DNA from: an uncultured Gemmatimonadota bacterium
GTDB lineage: Bacteria; Gemmatimonadota; Gemmatimonadetes; Gemmatimonadales; Gemmatimonadaceae
Direction of reading: 5' to 3'
Length of the DNA stretch: 7,312 nucleotides
NCBI GenBank assembly: GCA_946479015.1
Contig: CAMLEQ010000186.1
Location: forward strand, 1-7,312
Part shown: in pieces, positions 1 to 4,940 of the stretch
How the letters are laid out: each line of letters begins with the position of its first letter
How positions within the stretch are numbered: position 1 is the first letter of the stretch
Notes under the pieces: model-generated
What the model was told of the DNA's origin: nothing
The model's input: only the letters and a program-made list of their open reading frames with translations
Database searches by the model: none
Made by a program: the position numbers and the translations under genes

Positions 1-284
1 GAGCGGTCGATGATGCGCGCCGAGAGGATCTCGTCGTCGTGCGGGCGCCCCTCACGCTTGATGAAGCCTCCGGGGATCTTCCCTGCGGCGTATGACCTTT
101 CCTTGTACTCGACCGTCAGTGGGAAGAACGGGAGCGGGCTGATGTTCTCGCTCACCGAGACCGCCGCCAGCACCACCGTGTCGCCGTACTGCACGAGGGC
201 GGATCCCGCCGCCTGCTTCGCCATGCGCCCGGTCTCGATGACCAGCTTGCGGCCGGCGAACTCTCTCTCTACGCGTCGCATCAT
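1..284 (-). CDS. pnp: Polynucleotide phosphorylase, N-terminal 94 residues (runs off left edge)
   Basis: PNPase is the phosphorolytic 3'-5' exoribonuclease that degrades mRNA; in many bacteria it works with RNase E-type degradosomes. Only the start of the first RNase PH domain is present. It reads [20 protein letters not shown] and continues into the hallmark segment [20 protein letters not shown], followed by FIKREGRP and [10 protein letters not shown] at residues 53-94, matching the family almost position for position. The frame is open at base 1, so the rest of the roughly 700-residue protein lies outside the window. The start is the first of two adjacent ATG codons (282-284; the second is 279-281). 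No good Shine-Dalgarno sequence is seen in front of it, only an A-rich CCGAAAA. It lies 78 bp downstream of rpsO in the classic rpsO-pnp order, behind a strong hairpin that probably controls read-through or processing. Identification is firm; the exact Met is less so. Confidence 0.97.
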   Translation of the reverse strand, partial: MMRRVEREFAGRKLVIETGRMAKQAAGSALVQYGDTVVLAAVSVSENISPLPFFPLTVEYKERSYAAGKIPGGFIKREGRPHDDEILSARIIDR

Positions 285-302
285 TTTTCGGTTCGTTGCG
301 GG

Positions 303-343
303 AACACAAAACGCGCGGGGACCGCAGATTCGGTGCCCGCGCG
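303..343 (-). terminator. Hairpin plus T-run between rpsO and pnp (terminator or processing site)
   Basis: Read on the minus strand, CGCGCGGG (343-336) pairs with CCCGCGCG (319-312). Inside that, ACCG (334-331) pairs with CGGT (324-321) after a single C-C mismatch, leaving a six-base loop AATCTG. The stem is followed at once by TTTTGTGTT (311-303). A 12-pair GC-rich stem plus U-run has the form of an intrinsic terminator. In Escherichia coli the rpsO-pnp spacer holds both a partial terminator and an RNase III-cut stem controlling pnp, so this hairpin could play either role. The pnp start codon is 18 bases beyond the T-run, so full termination here would require pnp to have another promoter; attenuation seems more likely. 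The structure is seen directly; the function is inferred. Confidence 0.75.
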
Positions 344-362
344 AGTGCAAGGGAGCTGCGAA

Positions 363-623
363 CTAGTGACGCAGTCCAAGCTCGTTGATGAGCTGGCGAT
401 ACCCCTCGAGATCCGTCCGCTTCATGTACTCCAGCAGGCGGCGACGCTGCCCGACCATCTTCAGCAGTCCCCGACGGCTGTGGTTGTCCTTCGGATGGAC
501 CCTGAAGTGATCCGTGAGGTAATTGATCCGCTCGGTGAGGAGCGCGACCTGCAGCTTCGTGGAGCCCGTATCGCTCTCGTGCGACTTGTACTTCTCGATG
601 ATCGGTGTCTTGACGAACGCCAT
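363..623 (-). CDS. rpsO: 30S ribosomal protein S15
   Basis: S15 binds the central domain of 16S rRNA early in 30S assembly and contributes to bridges with the 50S subunit. The 86-residue product is close to the usual 88-89. It carries the family signature throughout: DTGS at 18-21, [16 protein letters not shown] at 25-40, then [25 protein letters not shown] at 45-69, and a LIxxLGLRH end. The basic SRRGLL/RRRLL stretch is the rRNA-binding surface of the family. The ATG at 623 is chosen because GGAG lies ten bases upstream and because S15 proteins begin at this point. The frame stays open to 695, but that extension looks unlike S15 and would start upstream of the predicted transcript start. A good promoter lies at 682-710. 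S15 often represses its own translation through its leader. Last base of the gene to pnp start is 78 bp. Confidence 0.97.
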   Translation of the reverse strand: MAFVKTPIIEKYKSHESDTGSTKLQVALLTERINYLTDHFRVHPKDNHSRRGLLKMVGQRRRLLEYMKRTDLEGYRQLINELGLRH

Positions 624-653
624 TATGTATATTCTCCGAACGTGCCGCTGCGC

Positions 654-677
654 TGCTTCGCCGAATTCGTTGAAGCA
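654..677 (-). promoter_or_regulatory. Small hairpin in the rpsO leader, possible S15 autoregulation element
   Basis: On the minus strand TGCTTC (677-672) pairs with GAAGCA (659-654) around a 12-base loop. The stem can extend by CTG/CAG across a three-base GCG bulge (CTG at 680-678, CAG at 650-648). The predicted transcript start (about 675) falls in the first strand of the stem, so a start even a few bases lower would remove part of it. S15 leader regulators are known in several phyla and differ in structure between them. The pairing is visible; any regulatory role is a guess. Confidence 0.25.
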
Positions 678-681
678 CAGT

Positions 682-710
682 AATTTAGTTGTCACTCTCT
701 CCCGTGTAAA
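682..710 (-). promoter_or_regulatory. Sigma-70-type promoter for rpsO
   Basis: On the minus strand, TTTACA (710-705, five of six matches to TTGACA) is followed by exactly 17 bases and then TAAATT (687-682, four of six matches to TATAAT). Transcription would start near 675, giving a leader of about 52 bases before the rpsO ATG. The -35 box overlaps the AAAGG (708-712, plus strand) that serves as the likely ribosome binding site of the divergent kinase gene, so the two units are packed back to back. No equally good plus-strand promoter for the kinase was found. Confidence 0.6.
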
Positions 711-721
711 GGCTCTCCGGC

Positions 722-2326
722 GTGCCTGAGCGATATCTCGGCCGGACTCTCGGCCGCTTCCGCATCGAGGCCATCATCGGCTCCGGCGGCTTCGCCTGGG
801 TCTACAAGGGCTATGATCCGGAGCTGGAGATCCCCGTCGCCATCAAGGTCCTCAAGCCGCAGTACGCCGGCGAGGAGACCTTCGAGACCCGCTTCCGCCG
901 CGAAGCCTCCACCGCCGCCAAGCTCCGGCATCCGAACATCATTCGCATCCTCGCCGTCGGACGCGAGGAGCAGGCGGTGTACTTCGTGATGGACTACCTC
1001 CCCACCGGGCTCGACGACCGGCTCCGGATCATGGGGACCCTCCCGGAATCGCTCCTCATCCGGCTGGGGATGGACGTCTCCGCCGCCCTCGCGTTCGCGC
1101 ACCGCGAGGGGGTGATCCATCGCGACATCAAGACCGACAACATCCTGTTCGACGAGCACGGCAACGCGATCGTGGCGGACTTCGGGATCGCCCGCGCCGT
1201 GAGCGGCTACATCGAGCAGACCGGCACGAACATGGTCGTCGGCACCCCGCAGTACCTCTCCCCGGAGCAGGCGCGCGGCCAGCCGCTCGACGGGCGCGCC
1301 GACATCTATTCCCTCGGCGTCACCCTGTTCAAGGCGGCCACCGGCGTGCTCCCTTTCCAGGGGGACGACTGGTACGACATCGCGCGGCAGCACGTGGAAG
1401 AGACGCCGCCGAAGCCCCGCGCGTTCAACCCCGCGCTGTCGCGCGGGGTCGAACGGGTCATTCTGAAGTGCCTCGAGAAGAACCCGGCCAACCGCTACCC
1501 CACGGGAGACGCGCTGCACACGGAGCTGGTGCAGTTGCTGGGGAAGGCCGCACTCCCGGAGGGGGACGCGACGATCGTCCTCCCCACTCCCCTGGGCGGC
1601 ACGCCGGCGCAAGCGGAGCCGGCGCGTACGCCGGCTCGGTGGCCGACGGTGCTCTCGGCGGCGGCGGCGATCCTCATCGCCGCGCTCATCGCCACCACGC
1701 TGCGCATGCGCTCAGCCCCTCGGTCGGTCGAGGTGGAGCACGTCGCATCGACCCCCGGGGCGGCCATGGCCGCTCCGCCTCCGCCGTCGTCCGCCCCGGT
1801 GTCGCGCGACAGCGCGGCCGCGGAGGCCGATTCGATTCAGCGGCCGCCGGTCCCCGCTCCCGCCGTCGCCGAGTCGCCCCCGGAGCTACGCGTAGACGTC
1901 CCGGACGGCGCCGCCGTCAGGGTGGATGGGCACCTCGTGGCGCACGGCGACTGGCATACGCGGAAGATCACCGCTGGACGGCACACGATCTCCGCCACGA
2001 TGGCCAGCGTCCCCGGCTGCCCCACCGCCACGCAGTCGAGAACGGTGCGGGTGACCGCCGGTGATCCCACCATCGTCGCGCTCGCGCCGCGGCCGTGTGG
2101 CAAGCTCACGCTCGACGTCCTTCCCGCTGGTGCGCGGTGGGCCGTGAGCTCCCGGGAGGGCGACGAGATCGCGCACGGCATCGTTCCCTCCGCGGCGCCG
2201 ACGCCGCTGCCGGTGGGAAGCTACGTGCTGCACATCTCCAAGCGTCTGTGCGCCGACTGGAGCGCCCCGATAACCATCTCCACGGCGGAGCGCCCCCCCG
2301 AGCGCGTACGTCTCATCTGCCCGTGA
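722..2326 (+). CDS. Transmembrane Ser/Thr protein kinase (PknB-type) with PEGA-like extracytoplasmic tail
   Basis: A Hanks-type kinase of 534 residues, predicted to phosphorylate Ser/Thr on cytoplasmic proteins in response to an envelope signal. The kinase domain spans about 11-275. It has a glycine loop GSGGFAWV at 20-27, ATP-binding Lys42 in VAIKVLK, alphaC Glu61, catalytic HRDIKTDN at 133-140 (an RD kinase), DFG at 153-155, and an activation loop ending YLSPEQARG at 178-186. Thr167 and Thr169 sit where PknB-family kinases autophosphorylate. All catalytic residues are present. A Pro-rich linker precedes one membrane helix at about 309-326, followed by a low-complexity Ala/Pro/Ser stretch to about 385. 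Two PEGA-like beta modules follow (about 388-455 and 460-530), the first with [10 protein letters not shown]. Cysteines 433, 459, 510 and 533 all lie in this outer part and could form disulfides. The start is GTG at 722 with AAAGG nine bases upstream. The gene is divergent from rpsO and its 3' end overlaps the next gene by 14 bp. The substrate is unknown. Confidence 0.95.
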   Translation: MPERYLGRTLGRFRIEAIIGSGGFAWVYKGYDPELEIPVAIKVLKPQYAGEETFETRFRREASTAAKLRHPNIIRILAVGREEQAVYFVMDYLPTGLDDRLRIMGTLPESLLIRLGMDVSAALAFAHREGVIHRDIKTDNILFDEHGNAIVADFGIARAVSGYIEQTGTNMVVGTPQYLSPEQARGQPLDGRADIYSLGVTLFKAATGVLPFQGDDWYDIARQHVEETPPKPRAFNPALSRGVERVILKCLEKNPANRYPTGDALHTELVQLLGKAALPEGDATIVLPTPLGGTPAQAEPARTPARWPTVLSAAAAILIAALIATTLRMRSAPRSVEVEHVASTPGAAMAAPPPPSSAPVSRDSAAAEADSIQRPPVPAPAVAESPPELRVDVPDGAAVRVDGHLVAHGDWHTRKITAGRHTISATMASVPGCPTATQSRTVRVTAGDPTIVALAPRPCGKLTLDVLPAGARWAVSSREGDEIAHGIVPSAAPTPLPVGSYVLHISKRLCADWSAPITISTAERPPERVRLICP

Positions 2327-2549
2327 TGGTGCCGGCGGCGGGCCCGCCGCCGGCGCGACACTCCACGCACATCGCGCTCGCCCCCAGCTCCACCATCATT
2401 CGCCGCGCCCACGAGCCGTGCAGGTGCTCGTCGCAGAGGATGCGGCGGCACCGCGCGCACACGCCGCCGCGCGTAGTGTCGAAGCGCACGCCGCACGCCT
2501 CGCAATCGGCGGTGACGGTCGATCGTCGAAAGATCGGAAGACCGAGCAT
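2313..2549 (-). CDS. Small zinc-finger protein with FYVE/AN1-like cysteine spacing
   Basis: A 78-residue protein with no signal peptide or membrane helix, so probably cytoplasmic. It has eight likely zinc ligands: C16-x2-C19-x11-C31-x2-C34-x4-C39-x2-H42-x18-C61-x2-C64. This spacing matches a two-zinc cross-brace finger. It is very close to the FYVE pattern, including a Phe four residues after the second Cys (CGVRF). The C-x4-C-x2-H centre resembles AN1 fingers. The RRHHCR lipid-binding motif of true FYVE domains is absent. The start ATG overlaps the stop of the upstream gene (TGATG), with no separate Shine-Dalgarno sequence, so translation is probably coupled. The 3' end overlaps the kinase gene tail to tail by 14 bp, and the last residues (AGGGPAAG) are encoded within a perfect palindrome. 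The ligand array argues strongly for a real protein; its function is unknown. Confidence 0.8.
   Translation of the reverse strand: MLGLPIFRRSTVTADCEACGVRFDTTRGGVCARCRRILCDEHLHGSWARRMMVELGASAMCVECRAGGGPAAGTITGR
2331..2354. repeat. Perfect 24-bp palindrome at the kinase/zinc-finger junction
   Basis: GCCGGCGGCGGG is followed directly by its exact reverse complement CCCGCCGCCGGC, giving a 12+12 bp inverted repeat with no spacer. It begins four bases after the kinase stop codon and lies within the 3' end of the opposite-strand zinc-finger gene. As RNA it would fold into a very stable hairpin (about ten pairs and a four-base loop) on either strand. There is no T-run on either side, so it is not a standard intrinsic terminator, but it could stall polymerase or protect the 3' end of the kinase message. 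Chance in GC-rich coding DNA (repeated Gly/Pro/Ala codons) is the alternative. Confidence 0.7.
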
Positions 2550-3028
2550 CAGTCAGGCTGGTGAGGTGCAGCCGCCGGCGCGCCGCAACGGACGCGCCAG
2601 CCGAGGATCGACGCCGTGGGAGCACGCACCCGACCGTCGGCCACGAGCGCCGTCGCCGTCCCGCGCAGCGTGTCGCCACGGAGCCGCCCCGTGAAGCGCA
2701 CGAGCACGCCGGCGGGCCACCAGGGCGGATAGAGCATGATCGTGGAATCGCCGTGCAGGCCGGCGTGCGAGGCGTCGCCGCGCGGCCCCGGGGGGACGTC
2801 CGACGGGGCGGACGGGGTCCCGTGGTGCCCCGCCGCCGCCCAATCGAGGGGCGGCTTCCACTCGCCGAAGGAGAAGCCGTAGCACTCGTTCGGGCGCGTG
2901 TCCGACGAGCGATCGCCCCTGAGCGAATCCGCGGCGGCGGCGGGAGCGTTCGTGCCGCCCTGCGCCGCCAGCGGCGGCGCGAGCAGCGCGATGAGCAAGG
3001 CGGCGAGCGCCGCCTCGCCTCGGATCAC
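2549..3028 (-). CDS. Exported protein of unknown function (159 aa), middle gene of coupled cassette
   Basis: I do not recognise the family. The first 22-24 residues are a clear signal peptide: a basic start (MIRGE), the hydrophobic core ALAALLIALLAPPL and an AAQ-type cleavage site. After a flexible Ala/Ser/Asp stretch comes a distinctive aromatic motif CYGFSFGEWKPPLDW at 49-63, then a loop rich in Gly, Pro and His, then IMLYPPWW at 97-104. The C-terminal part reads VLVRFTGRLRGDTLRGTATAL, which suggests beta strands. The two cysteines after the signal (49 and 148) could form a disulfide in the periplasm. The start is a GTG whose GTGA overlaps the stop of the upstream gene by four bases. Its own stop overlaps the zinc-finger start (TGATG). 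These overlaps support both boundaries and a single transcript. The reading frame rests on the signal peptide and overlaps rather than on homology. Confidence 0.75.
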   Translation of the reverse strand: MIRGEAALAALLIALLAPPLAAQGGTNAPAAAADSLRGDRSSDTRPNECYGFSFGEWKPPLDWAAAGHHGTPSAPSDVPPGPRGDASHAGLHGDSTIMLYPPWWPAGVLVRFTGRLRGDTLRGTATALVADGRVRAPTASILGWRVRCGAPAAAPHQPD

Positions 3029-3606
3029 CGCCTCGAGGTCACGCTGTCGGTGCCGGCTCCCGCCGGCTCCTCGTCGGACCCCTCGTTCGCTTCTCCCGAG
3101 AGCGCCTTCATCTCGGCGCCATACTTCTCCAGCTCCGCCTTGTGCGCCCGCACGAACGCGACGTTCTCCGGCGGCGTCCCCTTGGGGAGCTCCTTCAACT
3201 TGTACGGTCCCTTCGCGTCCATCATCGCCGCCGCGAGGCTGGCCTGCAGCATCGACATGGTGAACATCGCGTACTCGCGCGAGGTGAGCCCCGCCGAGGT
3301 GATCGCCTTCTTCATCGGCGGAATCCCATCGAACTGCTTGGCCATGTCGGCGATCGTCTTCGCCTCCGGCTGGTCCTCCTGCTGCGCCTTCTCCATGTAG
3401 GCGCGCGCGGCCGGATCCTTCGCGAGCGCGGCCAGGTTGCGCCCCGCCTGCATCACCTTGTGCAAGGTGGACTCGGTGAGGCGATAGCTCGCGAGCGCCT
3501 GCATGTCCGCGTCCGGTGCCTTCTGGGCATGGGACCGGGCGGGGATCGCGGTCACGGCGACGGCGGCCGCGGTGAAGGCGATGGAGCGAATGGTGCGGCA
3601 CATCAT
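3025..3606 (-). CDS. Exported helical protein of unknown function (193 aa), first gene of coupled cassette
   Basis: No family is recognised. Residues 1-28 form a signal peptide (MMCRTIRS, hydrophobic core IAFTAAAVAVTAI, cleavage near ARSHAQ), so the mature protein is probably periplasmic. The only cysteine, residue 3, is in the signal peptide and does not form a lipobox. The mature chain looks wholly helical: YRLTESTLHKVMQAGRNLAALAKD at 41-64, a charged region with EKAQQEDQPEAKTIADMAKQ, then a Met/Ala-rich amphipathic helix MFTMSMLQASLAAAMMD at 114-130, then VAFVRAHKAELEKYGAEMKAL at 149-169. The tail is acidic and disordered. The first of two ATGs (3604-3606) is chosen because AGGAG lies seven bases upstream. 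A promoter at 3647-3675 fits a leader of about 34 bases. Its stop overlaps the next start by four bases. Export is well supported; function is not. Confidence 0.85.
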   Translation of the reverse strand: MMCRTIRSIAFTAAAVAVTAIPARSHAQKAPDADMQALASYRLTESTLHKVMQAGRNLAALAKDPAARAYMEKAQQEDQPEAKTIADMAKQFDGIPPMKKAITSAGLTSREYAMFTMSMLQASLAAAMMDAKGPYKLKELPKGTPPENVAFVRAHKAELEKYGAEMKALSGEANEGSDEEPAGAGTDSVTSRR

Positions 3607-3646
3607 GGAGGATCTCCTGAGAGTTGATGGTCACACGTGGTCGCCC

Positions 3647-3675
3647 ACGCTACACCCGGCGACGGCCGGGGTCAA
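3647..3675 (-). promoter_or_regulatory. Promoter of the three-gene exported/zinc-finger cassette
   Basis: On the minus strand TTGACC (3675-3670, five of six matches to consensus) is followed by 17 bases and TAGCGT (3652-3647). The TAG--T form of the -10 is common in GC-rich bacteria. The start would fall near 3640, about 34 bases before the 193-residue gene. The spacer holds a perfect inverted repeat: CCCGGC (3670-3665), loop CGTC, GCCGGG (3660-3655). That could be a regulator site, or a weak terminator stem of the upstream acetyltransferase gene, although no T-run follows. Confidence 0.55.
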
Positions 3676-3712
3676 CTGGACACAGCGCCCCGTTCTGGCG
3701 CGTGCGGGCGCA

Positions 3713-4519
3713 TCACCGCGGCCCACCTCCCTCCGCTGCCAGGCTGTCCAGGGCCCCGTCGGAGAGCCGGTACACGGTCCACTCGTCCATCGCCCGGGCG
3801 CCGAGCGAGCGGTAGAAGCGCACCGCGGATTCGTTCCAGTCGAGCACCCACCACTCGAGCCGTCCCCCACCCCGCTCGCGCGTGAGGCGGGCGAGGGTGG
3901 CCAGGAGCCGCCGTCCGAGCCCGCGCCCTCGCCAGGCGGGACGCACGTACAGGTCCTCCAGGTAGATCCCGCGTCGTCCCAGAAACGTCGAGTAGTTGTG
4001 AAAGAACAGGGCGAAGCCGGCCGGCTCGTCTCCCGCGAACGCGAGCAGCACCTCCGCGCCGGGAGTCGCGCCGAAGAGCGACTCGCGGAGTCCCTCCTCG
4101 GTGGCCGTCACCTCGTGCTCCAGCCGCTCGTGGCGCGCCAGCTCCCGGATGAACGACAGGATCAGCGGGACGTCGCGCTCCGTGGCCCGGCGCAGCGTGA
4201 ACCGCGGCTCGAGCGCGAGCTGCTCCGCCACCACGGCGGCCAGCGTCTCGAAATCGATGCGCTCGTAGCGCCCGTCGGCGCCGGGCGGTCGACTGGCGCC
4301 GCGAGCGGGCGGACCCTCGAGCGACACGTCGTATTCCCCCTCGGGGCGGTCGCACGTGGAAATGAGCAGCACCCGCTCCGGCGCGCCCTCGCGCGCCACA
4401 CGCACGGCGCACAGATCGTGGTCCCAGTACTCCACCGCGAGCACATCGTCACCGAAGCGCTCGCGCAACCGCGCGAGCACCAGGTCGATCGCGAGCGGGT
4501 TGCCGTGCAGCGCATCCAT
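3713..4519 (-). CDS. GNAT acetyltransferase (SSAT-like) with extra N-terminal domain
   Basis: A 268-residue cytoplasmic enzyme predicted to transfer acetyl from acetyl-CoA to an amine. The GNAT fold spans about 107-252. It opens with FTLRRATERDVPLILSFIREL, followed by the acetyl-CoA pyrophosphate loop RGRGLG at 197-202 (R-x2-G-x-G) after LYVRPAW. Further on is WNESAVRFYRSLGA at 228-241, with Asn229 and Tyr236 where spermidine/spermine acetyltransferases have their general-acid Tyr. IRELARHERLEHEVTATEEGLRESLFG also resembles that subgroup. Substrate could be a polyamine, a small amine or an amino acid. Residues 1-105 form an unrecognised domain with its own secondary structure (IDLVLARLRERFG, then strands around DLCAVRV and RVLLISTC). 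ATG 4519 is chosen over an upstream in-frame TTG (4558) because GGAGG lies seven bases before it. It could be cotranscribed with the downstream cassette (106-bp gap), but a promoter lies between them. Confidence 0.9.
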   Translation of the reverse strand: MDALHGNPLAIDLVLARLRERFGDDVLAVEYWDHDLCAVRVAREGAPERVLLISTCDRPEGEYDVSLEGPPARGASRPPGADGRYERIDFETLAAVVAEQLALEPRFTLRRATERDVPLILSFIRELARHERLEHEVTATEEGLRESLFGATPGAEVLLAFAGDEPAGFALFFHNYSTFLGRRGIYLEDLYVRPAWRGRGLGRRLLATLARLTRERGGGRLEWWVLDWNESAVRFYRSLGARAMDEWTVYRLSDGALDSLAAEGGGPR

Positions 4520-4666
4520 GCTTCCCCCTCCGCCGGTGGTTCGATCCGGTCCCCCCAAGGTGCGGTGGCGGGGCGCGGCGCGCTACCGCCGGGCGACACC
4601 TGGCGCCGAGGCGCGCCGTAGTGTCACTTGGCGGGAGCGGAGACATCACTTCACACGGAGCAGAGG
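4520..4666. other. 147-bp divergent intergenic region
   Basis: This stretch separates the acetyltransferase gene (minus) from the membrane coiled-coil gene (plus) and must hold control signals for both. It contains the acetyltransferase ribosome site (GGAGG on the minus strand, about 4527-4531) and that of the small gene (GGAG at 4657-4660). A possible plus-strand -10, TAGTGT at 4619-4624, lacks a convincing -35. A direct repeat of TCACTT (4624-4629 and 4646-4651, 22 bp apart, about two helical turns) is visible, but six bases is too short to be convincing. No coding region is supported here. Confidence 0.5.
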
Positions 4667-4924
4667 ATGGGGGATCCCGGGCCGTACATCGTCGCCACGT
4701 TCGCGATCATCGCCACCACGGTGGTCTTGCTCGCGCGCATCCTCGTGGGCCGCGGCAAGCACGGCGGTGCCGCGGATCCCGCGCGATTGCAGGCCATGGA
4801 AGAGCGGCTGGCCAGGATGGAACAGGCGATCGACGCGATCGCCATCGAGACGGAGCGGATCGCCGAGGGGCAGCGCTTCACCACCCGGCTGCTGACCGAG
4901 CGGGCGAAGGAGCCGGCGTCCTGA
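4667..4924 (+). CDS. Small membrane-anchored coiled-coil protein (85 aa)
   Basis: No family is assigned with confidence. Residues 7-26 (YIVATFAIIATTVVLLARIL) form a single membrane helix with a short N-terminus, followed by a basic, Gly-rich turn (VGRGKHGG) that predicts the C-terminal part stays in the cytoplasm. Residues 38-68 form a heptad coiled coil, with hydrophobic residues at L41, M44, L48, M51, I55, I58 and I65. It ends in EGQRFTTRLLTERAKEP. The architecture resembles small membrane adaptors such as PspB, but I see no sequence signature that proves it. ATG 4667 is chosen because GGAG lies six bases upstream; the frame also opens at a TTG (4628), which lacks such support. It is transcribed alone and converges with the 132-residue gene, 16 bp away. 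It probably acts as an oligomeric membrane anchor or adaptor. Confidence 0.8.
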   Translation: MGDPGPYIVATFAIIATTVVLLARILVGRGKHGGAADPARLQAMEERLARMEQAIDAIAIETERIAEGQRFTTRLLTERAKEPAS

Positions 4925-4925
4925 G

Positions 4926-4939
4926 CGGCGGCTCCGCCG
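4926..4939. terminator. Short GC hairpin between convergent genes
   Basis: CGGCG (4926-4930), loop GCTC, CGCCG (4935-4939) fills almost the whole 16-bp gap between the two convergent stop codons. Its position would suit a bidirectional transcription stop, but the stem has only five pairs and there is no T-run on either side. In DNA this GC-rich such short repeats arise by chance, so this is tentative. Confidence 0.25.
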
Positions 4940-4940
4940 G

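Noticed and set aside
624..695. N-terminal extension of S15 to an ATG at 695
   Set aside because: The added 24 residues do not resemble S15, the start would lie upstream of the predicted transcript start, and the ATG at 623 has a GGAG ribosome site.
692..1612. Long open frame on the minus strand opposite the kinase gene
   Set aside because: It is antisense to a kinase domain with every catalytic motif intact, and its Arg/Gly/Glu-rich product shows no domain. Such frames are expected opposite GC-rich genes.
2549..3634. A single 361-residue minus-strand protein starting at 3634
   Set aside because: Its first half is out of frame with the signal-peptide protein at 3025-3606, and reads as Arg/Gly-rich noise. 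The signal peptide after the GTG at 3028 and the four-base overlap support a 159-residue gene instead.
4520..4558. Upstream TTG start for the acetyltransferase
   Set aside because: It adds a Gly-rich stretch and ignores a strong GGAGG seven bases before the ATG at 4519.
3503..4621. 372-residue open frame on the plus strand opposite the acetyltransferase
   Set aside because: No recognisable domain, Arg/Pro/Glu-rich composition, and the minus strand carries a clear GNAT enzyme with a good ribosome site.
4624..4651. Direct repeat TCACTT spaced 22 bp as an operator
   Set aside because: Only six bases long and in a region without a convincing promoter; chance is sufficient.
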